Origin: a bacterium
Lineage (GTDB): Bacteria; Electryoneota; Electryoneia; Electryoneales; Electryoneaceae
DNA: 64,000 bases
NCBI GenBank assembly: GCA_020444265.1
Contig: JAHLLH010000001.1
Location: 496,001 to 560,000 of the forward strand
Reading direction: 5' to 3'
A program made the translations under genes and the position numbers. Each line of letters begins with the position of its first letter. Within the stretch, counting starts at the first letter, position 1. This document shows positions 24,413-33,984 of this stretch, piece by piece. The notes under the pieces are model-generated. The model was not told where the DNA came from. It saw only the letters and a list, made by a program, of their open reading frames with translations, and made no database searches.

Positions 24413-25927
24413 GTGTTCAAAAAAATTCTGGTAGCAAATCGAGGCGAAATCGCCGTCCGTATCATTCGTGCCTGCCGAGAGATGGGCATCAAGGCCGTTG
24501 CAGTCTATTCTGAGATTGACCGCGAGGCGATGCATGTTCATCTTGCCGATGAAGCACACCTGATCGGTCCTGCACCTGCATCCGAAAGCTACCTCAGTGG
24601 TGACAAGATCCTTGAGGTTGCAAAGAAATCAGGAGCCGAAGCGATTCATCCCGGCTATGGTTTCCTTTCTGAGAATGGTGATTTTGCGGAAAAGGTCAAG
24701 CAGGCTGGATTGGTTTGGATTGGCCCGTCAGCTTCTGCTATTCATTCGATGGGCTCCAAAACCGAAGCTCGCAAAATCATGATTAATGCTGGTGTCCCAG
24801 TGGTCCCGGGAACGGAAGGTGGCGTCGAATCGATCGAAGAAGCCATTGCTTTCGCATCTCAAGCTGGTTACCCGGTTTTGATAAAGGCGGCAATGGGCGG
24901 CGGTGGCAAGGGAATGCGTGTCGTCCGCAGCCAAGAAGAAATGCCTGGTGCGCTTGACGGAGCTCGCCGTGAATCGATCAACGCCTTCGGTAGTCCGCTC
25001 ATCTACCTTGAAAAGTATATTGAGCGTCCTCGTCACATCGAATTTCAGGTCTTTGCGGACCATCACGGCAATGTGATTCACTTGGGTGAGCGGGAGTGCT
25101 CCATTCAACGTCGGCACCAGAAAGTGGTTGAAGAGTGTCCCAGCCCCGTGATGACCCCTGAATTGCGTGAAAAAATGGGAGCCTCAGCGGTTGAAGCGGC
25201 CAGGGCATGTGGCTATCAGAATGCTGGTACCGTTGAGTTTCTCGTTGATCAGGAGATGAACTACTATTTCCTTGAGATGAACACCCGTCTCCAGGTGGAA
25301 CATCCCGTTACCGAGATGGTTACAGGGGTCGACCTCGCTCAGCTTCAAATACATGTCGCGAACGGTAAACCTCTTCCCTATTCCCAGGAAGACATCGAGA
25401 TGCGTGGCCACGCCATTGAGGTTCGTATCTACAGCGAAGACAGTTTGAATAACTTCCTCCCACACACAGGACGTATACGCTACCTGCGTCCACCGGATGG
25501 ATTCGGGATCCGTGAAGACAGTGGGGTTCGTGAAGGTGACGAGATCAGCATCCATTATGATCCGATGATCAGCAAGTTGATTGCCTGGGCAGGTGACCGG
25601 GAATCAGCCATTCGACGAATGGATAGGGCATTGGCCGAGTATCGCATCACTGGTGTCCGGACAACGATTCCCTTCGGACGGCTTGTGATGCGCAACGAGT
25701 CCTTTCGAAAAGGTGATTTTGACACCTCATTCGTTGAGCGTGAATTTGAGATCGAGCATCTGCAAGCACGTGAAAAAGCATGGCAGAAGGTAGCGGCAGT
25801 TGCCGCGGCCTGGTTACGCCATCATGAACGCGGAAAAGGTCGTCACGAAGAAAATGCTCACACGGTTCAGGTGATGTCGGAATCGTCCGGATGGAAGGCG
25901 CGTGGCAGGAAAACGGAGTTACGATGA
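24413..25927 (+). CDS. Biotin carboxylase subunit (AccC-type)
   Basis: 504 aa, GTG start (FKKILVANRGEIAVRII). Biotin-carboxylase domains in order: N-terminal Rossmann part (~1-110), ATP-grasp with MGGGGKGMRVV (161-171), HIEFQVFAD, GERECSIQRRHQKVVEE, EMNTRLQVEHPVTEMVTG, and the C-terminal part ending ~455. It ATP-dependently carboxylates biotin on the partner carrier. A basic C-terminal extension of ~50 residues is longer than E. coli AccC. The carrier gene starts in its stop codon. It could serve acetyl-CoA, propionyl-CoA or pyruvate carboxylase; the carboxyltransferase is not in the window, so I give no symbol. Confidence 0.93.
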   Translation: MFKKILVANRGEIAVRIIRACREMGIKAVAVYSEIDREAMHVHLADEAHLIGPAPASESYLSGDKILEVAKKSGAEAIHPGYGFLSENGDFAEKVKQAGLVWIGPSASAIHSMGSKTEARKIMINAGVPVVPGTEGGVESIEEAIAFASQAGYPVLIKAAMGGGGKGMRVVRSQEEMPGALDGARRESINAFGSPLIYLEKYIERPRHIEFQVFADHHGNVIHLGERECSIQRRHQKVVEECPSPVMTPELREKMGASAVEAARACGYQNAGTVEFLVDQEMNYYFLEMNTRLQVEHPVTEMVTGVDLAQLQIHVANGKPLPYSQEDIEMRGHAIEVRIYSEDSLNNFLPHTGRIRYLRPPDGFGIREDSGVREGDEISIHYDPMISKLIAWAGDRESAIRRMDRALAEYRITGVRTTIPFGRLVMRNESFRKGDFDTSFVEREFEIEHLQAREKAWQKVAAVAAAWLRHHERGKGRHEENAHTVQVMSESSGWKARGRKTELR

Positions 25928-26469
25928 ATACGAATGGCGGCGGTGATGCCTACCGTGTAGAAATAAACGGCGATGTGTACGAGGTGGAATTTCGAGGCAA
26001 AGACGGAATCGTCATGATCGATGGCGAGGAAATCCAGCTTGATGTTCGCCCCAAATCTGTCCCGGACCATTATTCGATGCTTGGGAATGGCGAAAGCTAC
26101 ATCATCGCTGTGGAACCCCGTGATGAACCGAACCAGTATCGTGTACATGCGGGCGGCTATGATTTCGATGCCGATGTTATTTCAAAGCGTGAAGCCTTTC
26201 TGCGAGACTACCTGCGAGCCGCTGGTGTCGGTAAGGCAGAGGGACGGATTAAAGCTCCGATGCCCGGCCTGATCATCAAGATTGAGATGCAGGAAGGAGA
26301 AGACGTTTTGCAGGGTGATTCCGTGCTGGTCATGGAAGCAATGAAGATGGAAAACGAGATTAAAGCACCTATTAGTGGAACTCTCAAGGAGCTAAACGTC
26401 CGAGAGGGAGATGCTGTGGAGAAGGGGCAAATTCTCTTCGAAATTGTGACATCTTCAGACATCGCCTGA
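25924..26469 (+). CDS. Biotin carboxyl carrier protein
   Basis: 181 aa. The start ATG at 25924 overlaps the biotin carboxylase stop (ATGA) and has GGAG six bases before; an earlier in-frame ATG (25891) is inside the upstream gene. Residues ~1-95 are a beta-rich domain of the type found in front of biotinyl domains in acyl-CoA and pyruvate carboxylases. The biotinyl domain (~108-181) has VMEAMKMENEI with Lys141 as biotin attachment site and APMPGLIIKI. It carries CO2 from the biotin carboxylase to an unlinked carboxyltransferase. Confidence 0.9.
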   Translation: MNTNGGGDAYRVEINGDVYEVEFRGKDGIVMIDGEEIQLDVRPKSVPDHYSMLGNGESYIIAVEPRDEPNQYRVHAGGYDFDADVISKREAFLRDYLRAAGVGKAEGRIKAPMPGLIIKIEMQEGEDVLQGDSVLVMEAMKMENEIKAPISGTLKELNVREGDAVEKGQILFEIVTSSDIA

Positions 26470-26510
26470 TCTATTATCAACGAAACCTCTTCGCTATGTC
26501 TCGACGGCAA

Positions 26511-26537
26511 ACCGACTCCTTGTAAGAGTCGGTATCT
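26511..26537 (+). terminator. Probable terminator after the biotin carrier gene
   Basis: ACCGACTC (26511-26518) pairs with GAGTCGGT (26526-26533), 7-nt loop, then ATCTTATT. It separates the biotin genes from pckA. A TTGACT at 26594 could be the -35 of a pckA promoter, but no good -10 follows at the right distance. Confidence 0.55.
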
Positions 26538-26685
26538 TATTGATATACACTCGCTACTCTGTCACTTGAGTCATACCCTTTTCGCAAATAGGTGTTGACT
26601 TAGACATGCCTAAAGTTCTTCATTTCCTCTCCAGAGAAAAACAGTCAACGTTGTACCAAACGATACACTTGAGGAGCTTTCCCCC

Positions 26686-28293
26686 ATGGAAGTTGTCTCG
26701 AATCCATCCCATGCCGATCACCTGAAACCCCTCGGTTTCATAAATCTCGGCAACGTTTATTGGAATCCCGGCACTGCCTTTCTTTACGAGCAGGCCATCC
26801 GGCGTCGTGAAGGCTTTATCGCCCACCTCGGGCCCCTCGTTGTCCGCACGGGCAACTACACAGGTCGCAGCCCGAACGACCGCTTCATTGTCATGGACGA
26901 AGTAAGTAAGGACATCGTCAACTGGGGGAATGTCAACGTGCCGATCGAGGAGGAGCGTTTCAATCGCCTCTTCCATCGCCTGCAGGCCTATGTCCAGGGC
27001 AAGGACCTCTTTGTCCAGGATTGCCATGTCAACGCGGACCCGCAGTACACCAAACCGATCCGTGTAGTGACAGAAACTGCCTGGCACAACCTCTTCGCTC
27101 GCAACATGTTCCGTCGCTCGCATGAGCCCGGTTATTACCATGAGCCCATCTTCACCGTGCTCAACCTGCCAAACTTCAAGGCGATCCCAGAAGTAGACGG
27201 CACCAACAGCGAAGCGTTTGTAATCATCAACTTCAAGCGCAAGATGGTCATCATCGGCGGTACCCTCTATGGCGGCGAAATCAAGAAGTCGATCTTCAGC
27301 GTCATGAACTACATGCTGCCACAGGAAAATGTTCTCCCGATGCATTGCTCGGCCAACATCGGCTCGGATGGCAAGACAGCCCTCTTCTTTGGCTTGTCCG
27401 GTACGGGTAAGACCACCTTGTCCGCAGATAAGAACCGTCAATTGATCGGTGATGATGAGCACGGCTGGTCGTCCAACGGCATTTTCAACATGGAAGGCGG
27501 ATGCTACGCGAAGGTTATCAACCTTTCCGAAGAAGCGGAGCCGGAGATTTTTGATACGACTCGCCGCTTCGGCACCATTTTGGAAAATGTTGCGGTAGAT
27601 ATTAACACGCGCCAGGTCGACCTCATGGATGGGTCTTTGACCGAGAACACGCGTGCCTCCTATCCTCTCCATCACATCCCCAACATTGCTCCGGATTCAA
27701 AGGGTGGTCACCCGAAGCACGTCATGTTCCTGACCGCCGATGCGTTCGGTGTGTTGCCCCCGATCTCAAAGCTGACCCGTGAGCAGGCGATGTACCACTT
27801 CATGAGTGGGTATACCGCGAAGCTCGCTGGTACCGAGCGTGGCGTTACGGAACCGAAGGCAGCCTTCAGCACTCTCTTTGGCGCACCATTCATGCCTCTG
27901 GCATCGCAGAAGTACGCCGAGATGCTTGGTGAGCGAATTGACAAGTATGACGCGCAGGTCTGGCTGGTGAATACCGGTTGGACAGGCGGACCCTATGGGG
28001 TTGGTCACCGCATGCAGATCAAGTACACCCGTGCGATGATCAATGCTGCGCTTGATGGCAAACTGGATGACGTCGAAACGATCCAGGAGCCGATCTTCGG
28101 CCTGCACATCCCCAAGCACGTCCCCGAGGTGCCGGATGAAGTCCTCAATCCCCGCATCACCTGGGCGGATAAGGAAGCCTACGATAAAAAAGCGAACGAA
28201 CTCGCAAGTCTGTTCCACAAGAACTTCGAGGCTGGTTTCGCTGAAATGGCATCCAAGGAAATCCAGAACGCAGGTCCGCTCGCTGGCCGGTAA
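26686..28293 (+). CDS. pckA: Phosphoenolpyruvate carboxykinase (ATP)
   Basis: 535 aa, the normal size. Key motifs: [16 protein letters not shown] (PEP/oxaloacetate site), [18 protein letters not shown], the P-loop [13 protein letters not shown] (~236-248), IGDDEHGW (metal site) and [13 protein letters not shown], then [15 protein letters not shown]. It converts oxaloacetate and ATP to PEP, CO2 and ADP, the first step of gluconeogenesis. The kinase-1a pattern identifies the ATP-type rather than the GTP-type. ATG with GAGGAG about ten bases upstream. Codon use is visibly more biased (many C-ending codons) than neighbours, which suggests high expression and produces a long antisense ORF. The biotin-dependent genes upstream may feed the same C3/C4 node. 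Confidence 0.97.
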   Translation: MEVVSNPSHADHLKPLGFINLGNVYWNPGTAFLYEQAIRRREGFIAHLGPLVVRTGNYTGRSPNDRFIVMDEVSKDIVNWGNVNVPIEEERFNRLFHRLQAYVQGKDLFVQDCHVNADPQYTKPIRVVTETAWHNLFARNMFRRSHEPGYYHEPIFTVLNLPNFKAIPEVDGTNSEAFVIINFKRKMVIIGGTLYGGEIKKSIFSVMNYMLPQENVLPMHCSANIGSDGKTALFFGLSGTGKTTLSADKNRQLIGDDEHGWSSNGIFNMEGGCYAKVINLSEEAEPEIFDTTRRFGTILENVAVDINTRQVDLMDGSLTENTRASYPLHHIPNIAPDSKGGHPKHVMFLTADAFGVLPPISKLTREQAMYHFMSGYTAKLAGTERGVTEPKAAFSTLFGAPFMPLASQKYAEMLGERIDKYDAQVWLVNTGWTGGPYGVGHRMQIKYTRAMINAALDGKLDDVETIQEPIFGLHIPKHVPEVPDEVLNPRITWADKEAYDKKANELASLFHKNFEAGFAEMASKEIQNAGPLAGR

Positions 28294-28314
28294 GCCGAAT
28301 CGATTAGAAATGAC

Positions 28315-28345
28315 AAGGCCATAACCAATCGGTTATGGCCTTTTT
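28315..28345 (+). terminator. Intrinsic terminator of pckA
   Basis: AAGGCCATAACC (28315-28326), loop AATC, GGTTATGGCCTT (28331-28342), T-run to 28345. The A-rich foot may also stop the converging minus-strand transcript. Confidence 0.9.
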
Positions 28346-28362
28346 CTCTGCTCAGAATCTTC

Positions 28363-29907
28363 CTATAGATCGTGGTTCTTCACTATCAACCGACCGCGAT
28401 GCCAGATCGCGCCAATTTCCATCCCAGACCATTCCTCAGGATCGCGACCTGGCGCTTCTGGCAACCATAGAACATTGGCATCCAACCCGGCAAGCAGATC
28501 ACCGGTCTGATGGAAACCAGCGACACGAGCGGCTTCGAGACTGTAGGCCTGTAATGCCTGCTCAACGGTCAATTCATCGTCGACGACACCCTCGTCTTTA
28601 TTGCGTACAGCCAATGTCGCTTTCATGGTGTCTCGCGGGTCCAGGCTGACGACCGGCCAATCGGTGCCCACGACAAGGTTGTTGCCATCGGACTGACGGA
28701 GCGACCTCAAGGGAAAAGCCCAATCAGCCCGCTGGCTCCCAACTCGATCCAGAAGCATGGCCTTATCTTCGCTGCGATGAAGCGGTTGAACCGATGAAAT
28801 TGCAGCGGAATCACGAAGTGCTTGGATGGTGTCAGGATCACTATGCTGAACGTGCTCAATCCTGTGACGAACAGCATCGGATGGATTTTCAATCAGGAGC
28901 TTCGTCACATACTCAACCCCTGCGTCCCCAATTGCATGAACCGTCAACCCCCATTCCTTCTTCACCGCTGAGCGTACAAAGTGTTCGAATACTTCAAGTT
29001 TAGGTACCGGTTCACCCGTCCACCCCGGTTTGTCGTTGTACTCGTCCTTCATCCAGGCAGTACGGCTTCCTAGTGCACCATCGATAAACAGCTTTATTCT
29101 ACAACGTTTCAGCCGATCTGAACTTAAACGTTCCGCGTCAAGGATTTCTTCTCGGAAATCAAGACACCTCAACCATTGCTCGATGTAAACTTCTAGCAAA
29201 CCTTCGGCTTCGAGAGATTTGAGGATTGACCATGAATCAGGATGTCCAGCGTCGGAAACCCCAACAATCCCGAGTTGAAGCAGGTAATCCTGGGCACGCA
29301 GGATGTTTTGTCGTTGCTGATCAACTGACTCTGGAGGTAATTGACGTTCCGCCCACATGACAGCGTTTTCATGCAAGACTCCGTTTGGATCACCCGCTTC
29401 ATCCAGATCTACCCAGCCCCCCTCCGGCAGGGTTGTGGATGTGGTCAGAGAAAGTTCAACCATCGCTTCACGATTTACGAAAGCAGTATGGTAATCGCGT
29501 GTGTAAAGCAAGCACGGACGGCCGCTGCTGGCATGATGCAGATCACCCAATGCAGGCCAGGATGTTTCTCGTAACCCAATACCAATCAGCCAGCCAGCTT
29601 TTTGCTGCTTTGCCCCTTCGGCTACCACCCGCAGAACTTCATCCGAATCATCAATATCCCGCAGCTGGAGCATGCCGAGGTACCGTCCACCTTGATCTAG
29701 ATGGATATGGGCATCAAAAAAAGCCGGGAGCAGGACTCCTCCCGGCAATTGAATGGTCTCTTCGCAGTCTGGTTCGCTGTCCGAGGGTAAAATCGCTATG
29801 ATGCGTTGATCTTCCAGCAGCAGAGTCGCAGCCGACCCCGGCCATGAAGCACCATGCTGAAATACTTTCGCCCCCTTCAGCGCAACCCTTTTTCTCGAAT
29901 CGATCAA
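28363..29907 (-). CDS. Amidohydrolase family 3 (YtcJ-like) protein
   Basis: 514 aa from TTG 29907, which has AAGGAG five bases upstream and overlaps the hutH stop as TTGA; a TTG at 29940 in the same frame lacks such a site. Amidohydrolase features: LLPAFFDAHIHLDQGG (the HxH metal motif), TVHAIGDAGVEYV, RHRIEHVQHSD and VGTDWPVVSLDP. YtcJ-type enzymes hydrolyse amide-like or formamide-like substrates; the physiological substrate is generally unknown. It is not HutI or HutU by sequence, though coupled to hutH. A role in imidazole or aromatic amino-acid breakdown is a guess from that neighbour. Confidence 0.85.
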   Translation of the reverse strand: MIDSRKRVALKGAKVFQHGASWPGSAATLLLEDQRIIAILPSDSEPDCEETIQLPGGVLLPAFFDAHIHLDQGGRYLGMLQLRDIDDSDEVLRVVAEGAKQQKAGWLIGIGLRETSWPALGDLHHASSGRPCLLYTRDYHTAFVNREAMVELSLTTSTTLPEGGWVDLDEAGDPNGVLHENAVMWAERQLPPESVDQQRQNILRAQDYLLQLGIVGVSDAGHPDSWSILKSLEAEGLLEVYIEQWLRCLDFREEILDAERLSSDRLKRCRIKLFIDGALGSRTAWMKDEYNDKPGWTGEPVPKLEVFEHFVRSAVKKEWGLTVHAIGDAGVEYVTKLLIENPSDAVRHRIEHVQHSDPDTIQALRDSAAISSVQPLHRSEDKAMLLDRVGSQRADWAFPLRSLRQSDGNNLVVGTDWPVVSLDPRDTMKATLAVRNKDEGVVDDELTVEQALQAYSLEAARVAGFHQTGDLLAGLDANVLWLPEAPGRDPEEWSGMEIGAIWHRGRLIVKNHDL

Positions 29908-31424
29908 CTGCACTCCTTCCAGTCTGATTTCAGTAGCCAATCGCGAGCAGCGTTGATATCCGGGTAGGATATCCGATCCTGTTCGATCGTTGAAATGACG
30001 GTGCGAATGCCAACCTGACGTTTCGCGATTGCGGGCCCGGGTGCTAGTGGTTTCCTCATATCAACCGCCTGGGCGGCAGCGAGCATCTCGATACCTAGGA
30101 CGATTGCCGCGCGATCGACGATTTCTATCGCTTTAAACCCCGCCCATGTCGCCATGCTGACGTGATCTTCTTTCCCTGCTGAGGTGGGGATGGAATCGAC
30201 AGATGCCGGGTGCGCCAATGTCTTGTTCGCGCTGACAAGCGCAGCCTGGGTTACCTGGTGGATCATCAACCCACTGTTCAAACCACCTTGCTTGACAAGA
30301 AAGGCAGGTAATCCACTTATTTGCGGGTCCGTCAGCAGGAAAGTCCGTCTTTCGCTGATCGAAGCGAGCTCTGCTCCAGCAATCGAGAGCTGATCTGAGA
30401 CGAATGCGATCGGTTCCGCATGGAAGTTTCCACCCGATATCACTTCACCAGTATCTGCGAAAACAAGTGGATTGTCTGTTACGCCATTTATCTCTGTCTC
30501 CAGGATCGTCCGAGTGCTTTCCAGGGTGTTTCGAACCGCACCGTGGACCTGTGGCGCACACCGGATTGCGTAGGGGTCCTGTACACGCCGTTTGGCTTCA
30601 TCGCTGGCAAGGATATCGCTGTTTTGCAGGGCAGCTCGCATCCGTGCGGCTGACGTCTTTGCGCCATCATGCCCACGAACCTCGTGGATTCTCGGATCAA
30701 AAGCGGATGTCAACCCCGCAACACCTTCCACCGTCCAAGCGCAGGCAAGATCCGCGGCATCTGTCAGCTTTTCCAGCTTGAGCCAGGCTTCCACCGCAAG
30801 GGCTGTTGAAACCTGGGTGCCATTGATAATGCTTAGCCCTTCCTTTGGGCCGAGCACGATGGGTTGAATGCCTGCTTTTTGTAAAGCCTCAGAACCAGAC
30901 ATTCTTGCGCCTTTAACGATCGCCTCACCCTCGCCCATCATCACAAGAGCCATATGTGCCAGGGGCGCTAGATCACCGGAGGCACCAACACTGCCGTGCG
31001 CCGGGATGACAGGAAGGACATCATGGTTGTAGAGGTCTATCATCGATTGAGCGATTTCGGGCCGGCAGCCGGAGTAGCCTTTTGTCAGTGAATTCGCCTT
31101 ACTGACAAGGATCATGCGGACAATTTCAGAAGCGAGAGGGTCCCCCACTCCGCATGCGTGGCTTCGAACAAGGTTTACTTGTAATGTTGCCAGTTCTTCA
31201 CGCGAAATCTGAACTTCGCTGAATTTCCCAAAACCCGTATTGACACCATAAACAGGATCCCCTTTCTCGATGATCGCAAGCACCGTTTCATGTGCTTTAT
31301 TCATCTTTTGGATCGCTTCTTCCGACAGCGAAATCCGGACCTGTCCGGTCGCAACATCAGCCATTGCCTCCAAGCTCAGGCCATCCCCCCGAAGCGAACG
31401 TGTCGCTCCTTGCAGCGAAGTCAT
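29904..31424 (-). CDS. hutH: Histidine ammonia-lyase
   Basis: 506 aa from ATG 31424 (GAGG six bases upstream); the frame runs 30 codons further but that stretch covers the rny terminator. The MIO-forming triad is Ala148-Ser149-Gly150 in GSVGASGDLAPLAH. VYGVNTGFGKF at ~58-68 and the SGGNFHAEPIAFVSDQ segment also match HAL. It deaminates L-histidine to trans-urocanate. The aromatic lyases PAL and TAL share this fold; SGGNFHAEP and the size favour HAL. The other hut genes (hutU, hutI) are absent here. Confidence 0.93.
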   Translation of the reverse strand: MTSLQGATRSLRGDGLSLEAMADVATGQVRISLSEEAIQKMNKAHETVLAIIEKGDPVYGVNTGFGKFSEVQISREELATLQVNLVRSHACGVGDPLASEIVRMILVSKANSLTKGYSGCRPEIAQSMIDLYNHDVLPVIPAHGSVGASGDLAPLAHMALVMMGEGEAIVKGARMSGSEALQKAGIQPIVLGPKEGLSIINGTQVSTALAVEAWLKLEKLTDAADLACAWTVEGVAGLTSAFDPRIHEVRGHDGAKTSAARMRAALQNSDILASDEAKRRVQDPYAIRCAPQVHGAVRNTLESTRTILETEINGVTDNPLVFADTGEVISGGNFHAEPIAFVSDQLSIAGAELASISERRTFLLTDPQISGLPAFLVKQGGLNSGLMIHQVTQAALVSANKTLAHPASVDSIPTSAGKEDHVSMATWAGFKAIEIVDRAAIVLGIEMLAAAQAVDMRKPLAPGPAIAKRQVGIRTVISTIEQDRISYPDINAARDWLLKSDWKECS

Positions 31425-31452
31425 CGTATCCTCATCGTTAAGCTGCTCAGGC

Positions 31453-31498
31453 AAAAGAAAAGCAACGGAACCAGCACTGACGCACCGATTCCGTCGCT
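31453..31498 (-). terminator. Terminator of rny
   Basis: On the minus strand AGCGACGGAA (31498-31489) pairs with TTCCGTTGCT (31470-31461) with one G-U pair and an 18-nt loop, then TTTCTTTT. It lies just before the hutH start, so hutH needs its own promoter or read-through. Confidence 0.6.
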
Positions 31499-31520
31499 GG
31501 AATGTTCGAAACACAAGACT

Positions 31521-33074
31521 TTACTTCGCGTAGTTCACCGCACGATACTCTCGGATCACCGTAACCTTGATTTGACCGGGATACTCAAGCTCGTTCTCGA
31601 TCTTATCGGCGATATCATGCGCCAGCGCATCGGCCAGTGCATCTGAAATGCGTTCATTCTCAACGATGATACGCACTTCACGGCCAGCTTGGATCGCATA
31701 AACCTTGCTGACGCCGTCGAATGTCATGGCGATTTCTTCGAGGCTGTGCAAACGCTTGATGTAGGACTCGAGCGTCTCGCGTCGTGCGCCGGGACGGCTG
31801 CCGCTGATGGCATCGGATGCCGCAACAAGAATCGAAATCGGATTGTCCGGCGGGACATCCTCATGGTGGGACCCGATACCGTTGATCACCACCTTTGGCT
31901 CGCCATATTTCTTCGCGAGCTCCATGCCCAACATCACATGGGTACCTTCGGATTCACGGTCGATGGCTTTGCCGATGTCATGCATCAGACCCGCGCGACG
32001 GGCCAGCTTCGCATCCAAACCCAGCTCGGCCGCAAGTAACCCGCAGATATGCGCCACTTCGATCGAATGCTTCAATACATTTTGACCGTAACTTGTGCGA
32101 TAGTGCATCCGTCCGAGATACTTCACCATCTCTGGATGGACACCATGAACCTTCGCCTCGATCAAAGCATTGCGGCCCAGTTCAAGAATCTTCTCGTCCA
32201 GTTCCTTTTTAGCCTTTTCCACCACCTCTTCAATCCGTCCAGGGTGGATACGACCATCCGTGATCAGCTTTTCGAGCGCCTGACGTGCGATCTCACGACG
32301 ATAGGGATCAAAACTGGATAGAATGACCGCTTCAGGTGTATCGTCAACAATGATATCAACACCGGTTGCGGTTTCCATCGCACGGATATTTCGACCCTCA
32401 CGGCCGATGATCCTTCCCTTTACATCATCGTTTGGAAGGTTGACAACAGCCACCGTATTTTCGGCAGTATGATCCGCTGCAGAACGCTGAATCGCCTGAA
32501 TGATTAACTCTTTGGCTTCACGGTTCGCTTCAAGCTTCGCTTTATCGCGAATCTCCTTCACCATCTCGGCCGTTTCGCCGCGGGCCTTATCAATCAAGGT
32601 ATTTTTCAATTCCTGCAGCGCTTCATCAGCAGTCATAGAAGCCGTCTTCTCAAGCAGGTTGGTCTGCTGCTCGATCAGATCATTCAGTTTCTCTTCTTTT
32701 CCTTCGATCGACTGCTCTGATTTCTGCAGGATTCGGTCACGGTCACGCAGATCCCGTTCTTGCTGACGGATTTTATCCGCACGCTTGTCGAGTGTTATTT
32801 CGCGATCCCGCTGTTGCCGTTCAAGCTTACGGGTTTCTTCATATTTCTTTTCGTATTCTTTATCCAGGTCTCGTTTCAGGGCAATTGCTTCGTCACGGGC
32901 TTCCAGTAGCTTCTCACGCTTCAGGGTCTCCCCTTCTTTCTTTGCGTCTTCAAGCATTGCTTCAGCACGTGCTTTTGCGGCCTGCAAACGTGACTTATCG
33001 ATCACGCTTTTTATCAGCATCGTAAGGACAAGCCCGGCCAGCAGTCCTCCGAGTGCTGCTAGTATTTCTGTCAC
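31521..33074 (-). CDS. rny: Ribonuclease Y
   Basis: 517 aa from GTG 33074, with GAGGAG seven bases upstream; the frame continues 18 codons upstream without a better start. N-terminal TM ([18 protein letters not shown]), a long charged coiled coil (~30-185), a KH domain ([20 protein letters not shown]) and an HD domain ([31 protein letters not shown]). RNase Y is a membrane-anchored endonuclease that starts mRNA decay. It follows the 6S RNA gene and zapA. Sequence is standard. Confidence 0.96.
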   Translation of the reverse strand: MTEILAALGGLLAGLVLTMLIKSVIDKSRLQAAKARAEAMLEDAKKEGETLKREKLLEARDEAIALKRDLDKEYEKKYEETRKLERQQRDREITLDKRADKIRQQERDLRDRDRILQKSEQSIEGKEEKLNDLIEQQTNLLEKTASMTADEALQELKNTLIDKARGETAEMVKEIRDKAKLEANREAKELIIQAIQRSAADHTAENTVAVVNLPNDDVKGRIIGREGRNIRAMETATGVDIIVDDTPEAVILSSFDPYRREIARQALEKLITDGRIHPGRIEEVVEKAKKELDEKILELGRNALIEAKVHGVHPEMVKYLGRMHYRTSYGQNVLKHSIEVAHICGLLAAELGLDAKLARRAGLMHDIGKAIDRESEGTHVMLGMELAKKYGEPKVVINGIGSHHEDVPPDNPISILVAASDAISGSRPGARRETLESYIKRLHSLEEIAMTFDGVSKVYAIQAGREVRIIVENERISDALADALAHDIADKIENELEYPGQIKVTVIREYRAVNYAK

Positions 33075-33119
33075 GAAAAACTCCTCTATCGTAAACGGGG
33101 ATGAGAGGTAAAAGAGCGA

Positions 33120-33300
33120 TCCCTGCACCTCTGCGGGATAGGATTGGGAACCTTCATTAGAAACAGTGGGTGAACGCCCATTCGTGTTGGACTTCCTTCA
33201 ACCGGCGAACCGGTAAGGCCTGCCCGTCACGTATGGAGACAAACTCCCATTTGAAGGCTGTTGGTTCTCAATCTAAGCCGCAGAGCAAGATGTGCAGGGA
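33120..33300 (-). ncRNA. ssrS: 6S RNA
   Basis: The ends pair to close a long hairpin: 5' TCCCTGCACATCTTGCTCTGCGG with 3' CCGCAGAGGTGCAGGGA. Inside come an asymmetric central region and an apical stem ending in ACCGG-TTCG-CCGGT. Length ~181 nt fits 6S RNA (180-200 nt). The position directly downstream of zapA on the same strand is the classic one for ssrS. The 3' end is followed by TCGCTCTTTTACC, a plausible termination site. The RNA mimics an open promoter and binds the housekeeping RNA polymerase in stationary phase. Identification rests on architecture and neighbourhood; no covariance search was run. Confidence 0.82.
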
Positions 33301-33318
33301 TCGAAACCTGACCTGAAT

Positions 33319-33618
33319 TTACGATTCTTTCAGCGCCTCATCCAAACTAGATGAGATTGCCTCTAATCGATCAGTATGACTGAATTGCTGCTTTTCGCGC
33401 TCCTTCTGGAGCGACATCAACTCGTCAGCAATATTCAATGCTGTCAGAATAGCCACTTTCATGGTCGAAGAAGGCTTCATGGTTTCGTCGATCTCTTTCA
33501 TTTTGCTGTCGACGAACTGCGCAATGGTACGGACGTATCCCTCATCCTCGACTCGCGCACGAATCGGGTAGGATTGACCGAAAATGGTCACCTTGACTAC
33601 GCGTCCACTATCTTCCAT
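33319..33618 (-). CDS. zapA: Cell division protein ZapA
   Basis: 99 aa. Opens with VKVTIFGQSYPIRARVEDEGYVRTIAQFVDSKM, the ZapA FtsZ-binding head, and ends in a coiled coil (~65-98). ZapA cross-links FtsZ filaments at the division site. It follows a small coiled-coil gene by 57 bp and precedes 6S RNA and rny, a gene order seen in many bacteria. Start ATG 33618. Confidence 0.9.
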   Translation of the reverse strand: MEDSGRVVKVTIFGQSYPIRARVEDEGYVRTIAQFVDSKMKEIDETMKPSSTMKVAILTALNIADELMSLQKEREKQQFSHTDRLEAISSSLDEALKES

Positions 33619-33675
33619 TGGCGTATTGATATTGCCTCCGTGGCCTACCGACGTTTGGACCCCTGCGTGGACCCC

Positions 33676-33984
33676 CTACAGCTCCTCAAGTCGCTGGAGA
33701 AGCCCTTCCACTTTCTTGCGGATCGTTTCCTCTTTCGTTCGATCACGCCCGTTGGCCCGAGCCCGGGCCAGTTCGTTTTCGAGCCCATCAATACGGGCAG
33801 TTAGTGAATCACGTTCCTTCTCCACACTTTGGATGCTGGAACGAAGTTGTTGGTTTTCTTTGCGAAGTTCAGCGACCAACTCAATAACAAGACCAACTTT
33901 ACGTTCGATTGTTGCCAAGTCCGGTGCCTTGGACTTGACATCTTCGAATCGATTTAAACGAGTTTTCTGGTCGCTGTCTGTCAC
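33676..33984 (-). CDS. Small coiled-coil protein, ZapB-like in position
   Basis: 102 aa, almost wholly predicted coiled coil (LVAELRKENQQLRSSIQSV and ERDSLTARIDGLENEL are heptad-like). GTG start overlapping the pheT stop (GTGA). Coiled-coil ORFs with ZapB-like sequence commonly lie between pheT and zapA; a division role is inferred from that place. Coiled-coil similarity is not specific, so no symbol is given. Confidence 0.7.
   Translation of the reverse strand: MTDSDQKTRLNRFEDVKSKAPDLATIERKVGLVIELVAELRKENQQLRSSIQSVEKERDSLTARIDGLENELARARANGRDRTKEETIRKKVEGLLQRLEEL

Noticed and set aside
26620-27675. 351-codon antisense ORF across pckA
   Set aside because: It lies wholly over a well-identified enzyme gene; its composition reflects complementary codon bias and shows no domain.
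31424-31514. Longer hutH with 30 extra N-terminal residues
   Set aside because: The extension would cover the rny terminator and lacks a ribosome site; ATG 31424 has GAGG at the right distance.
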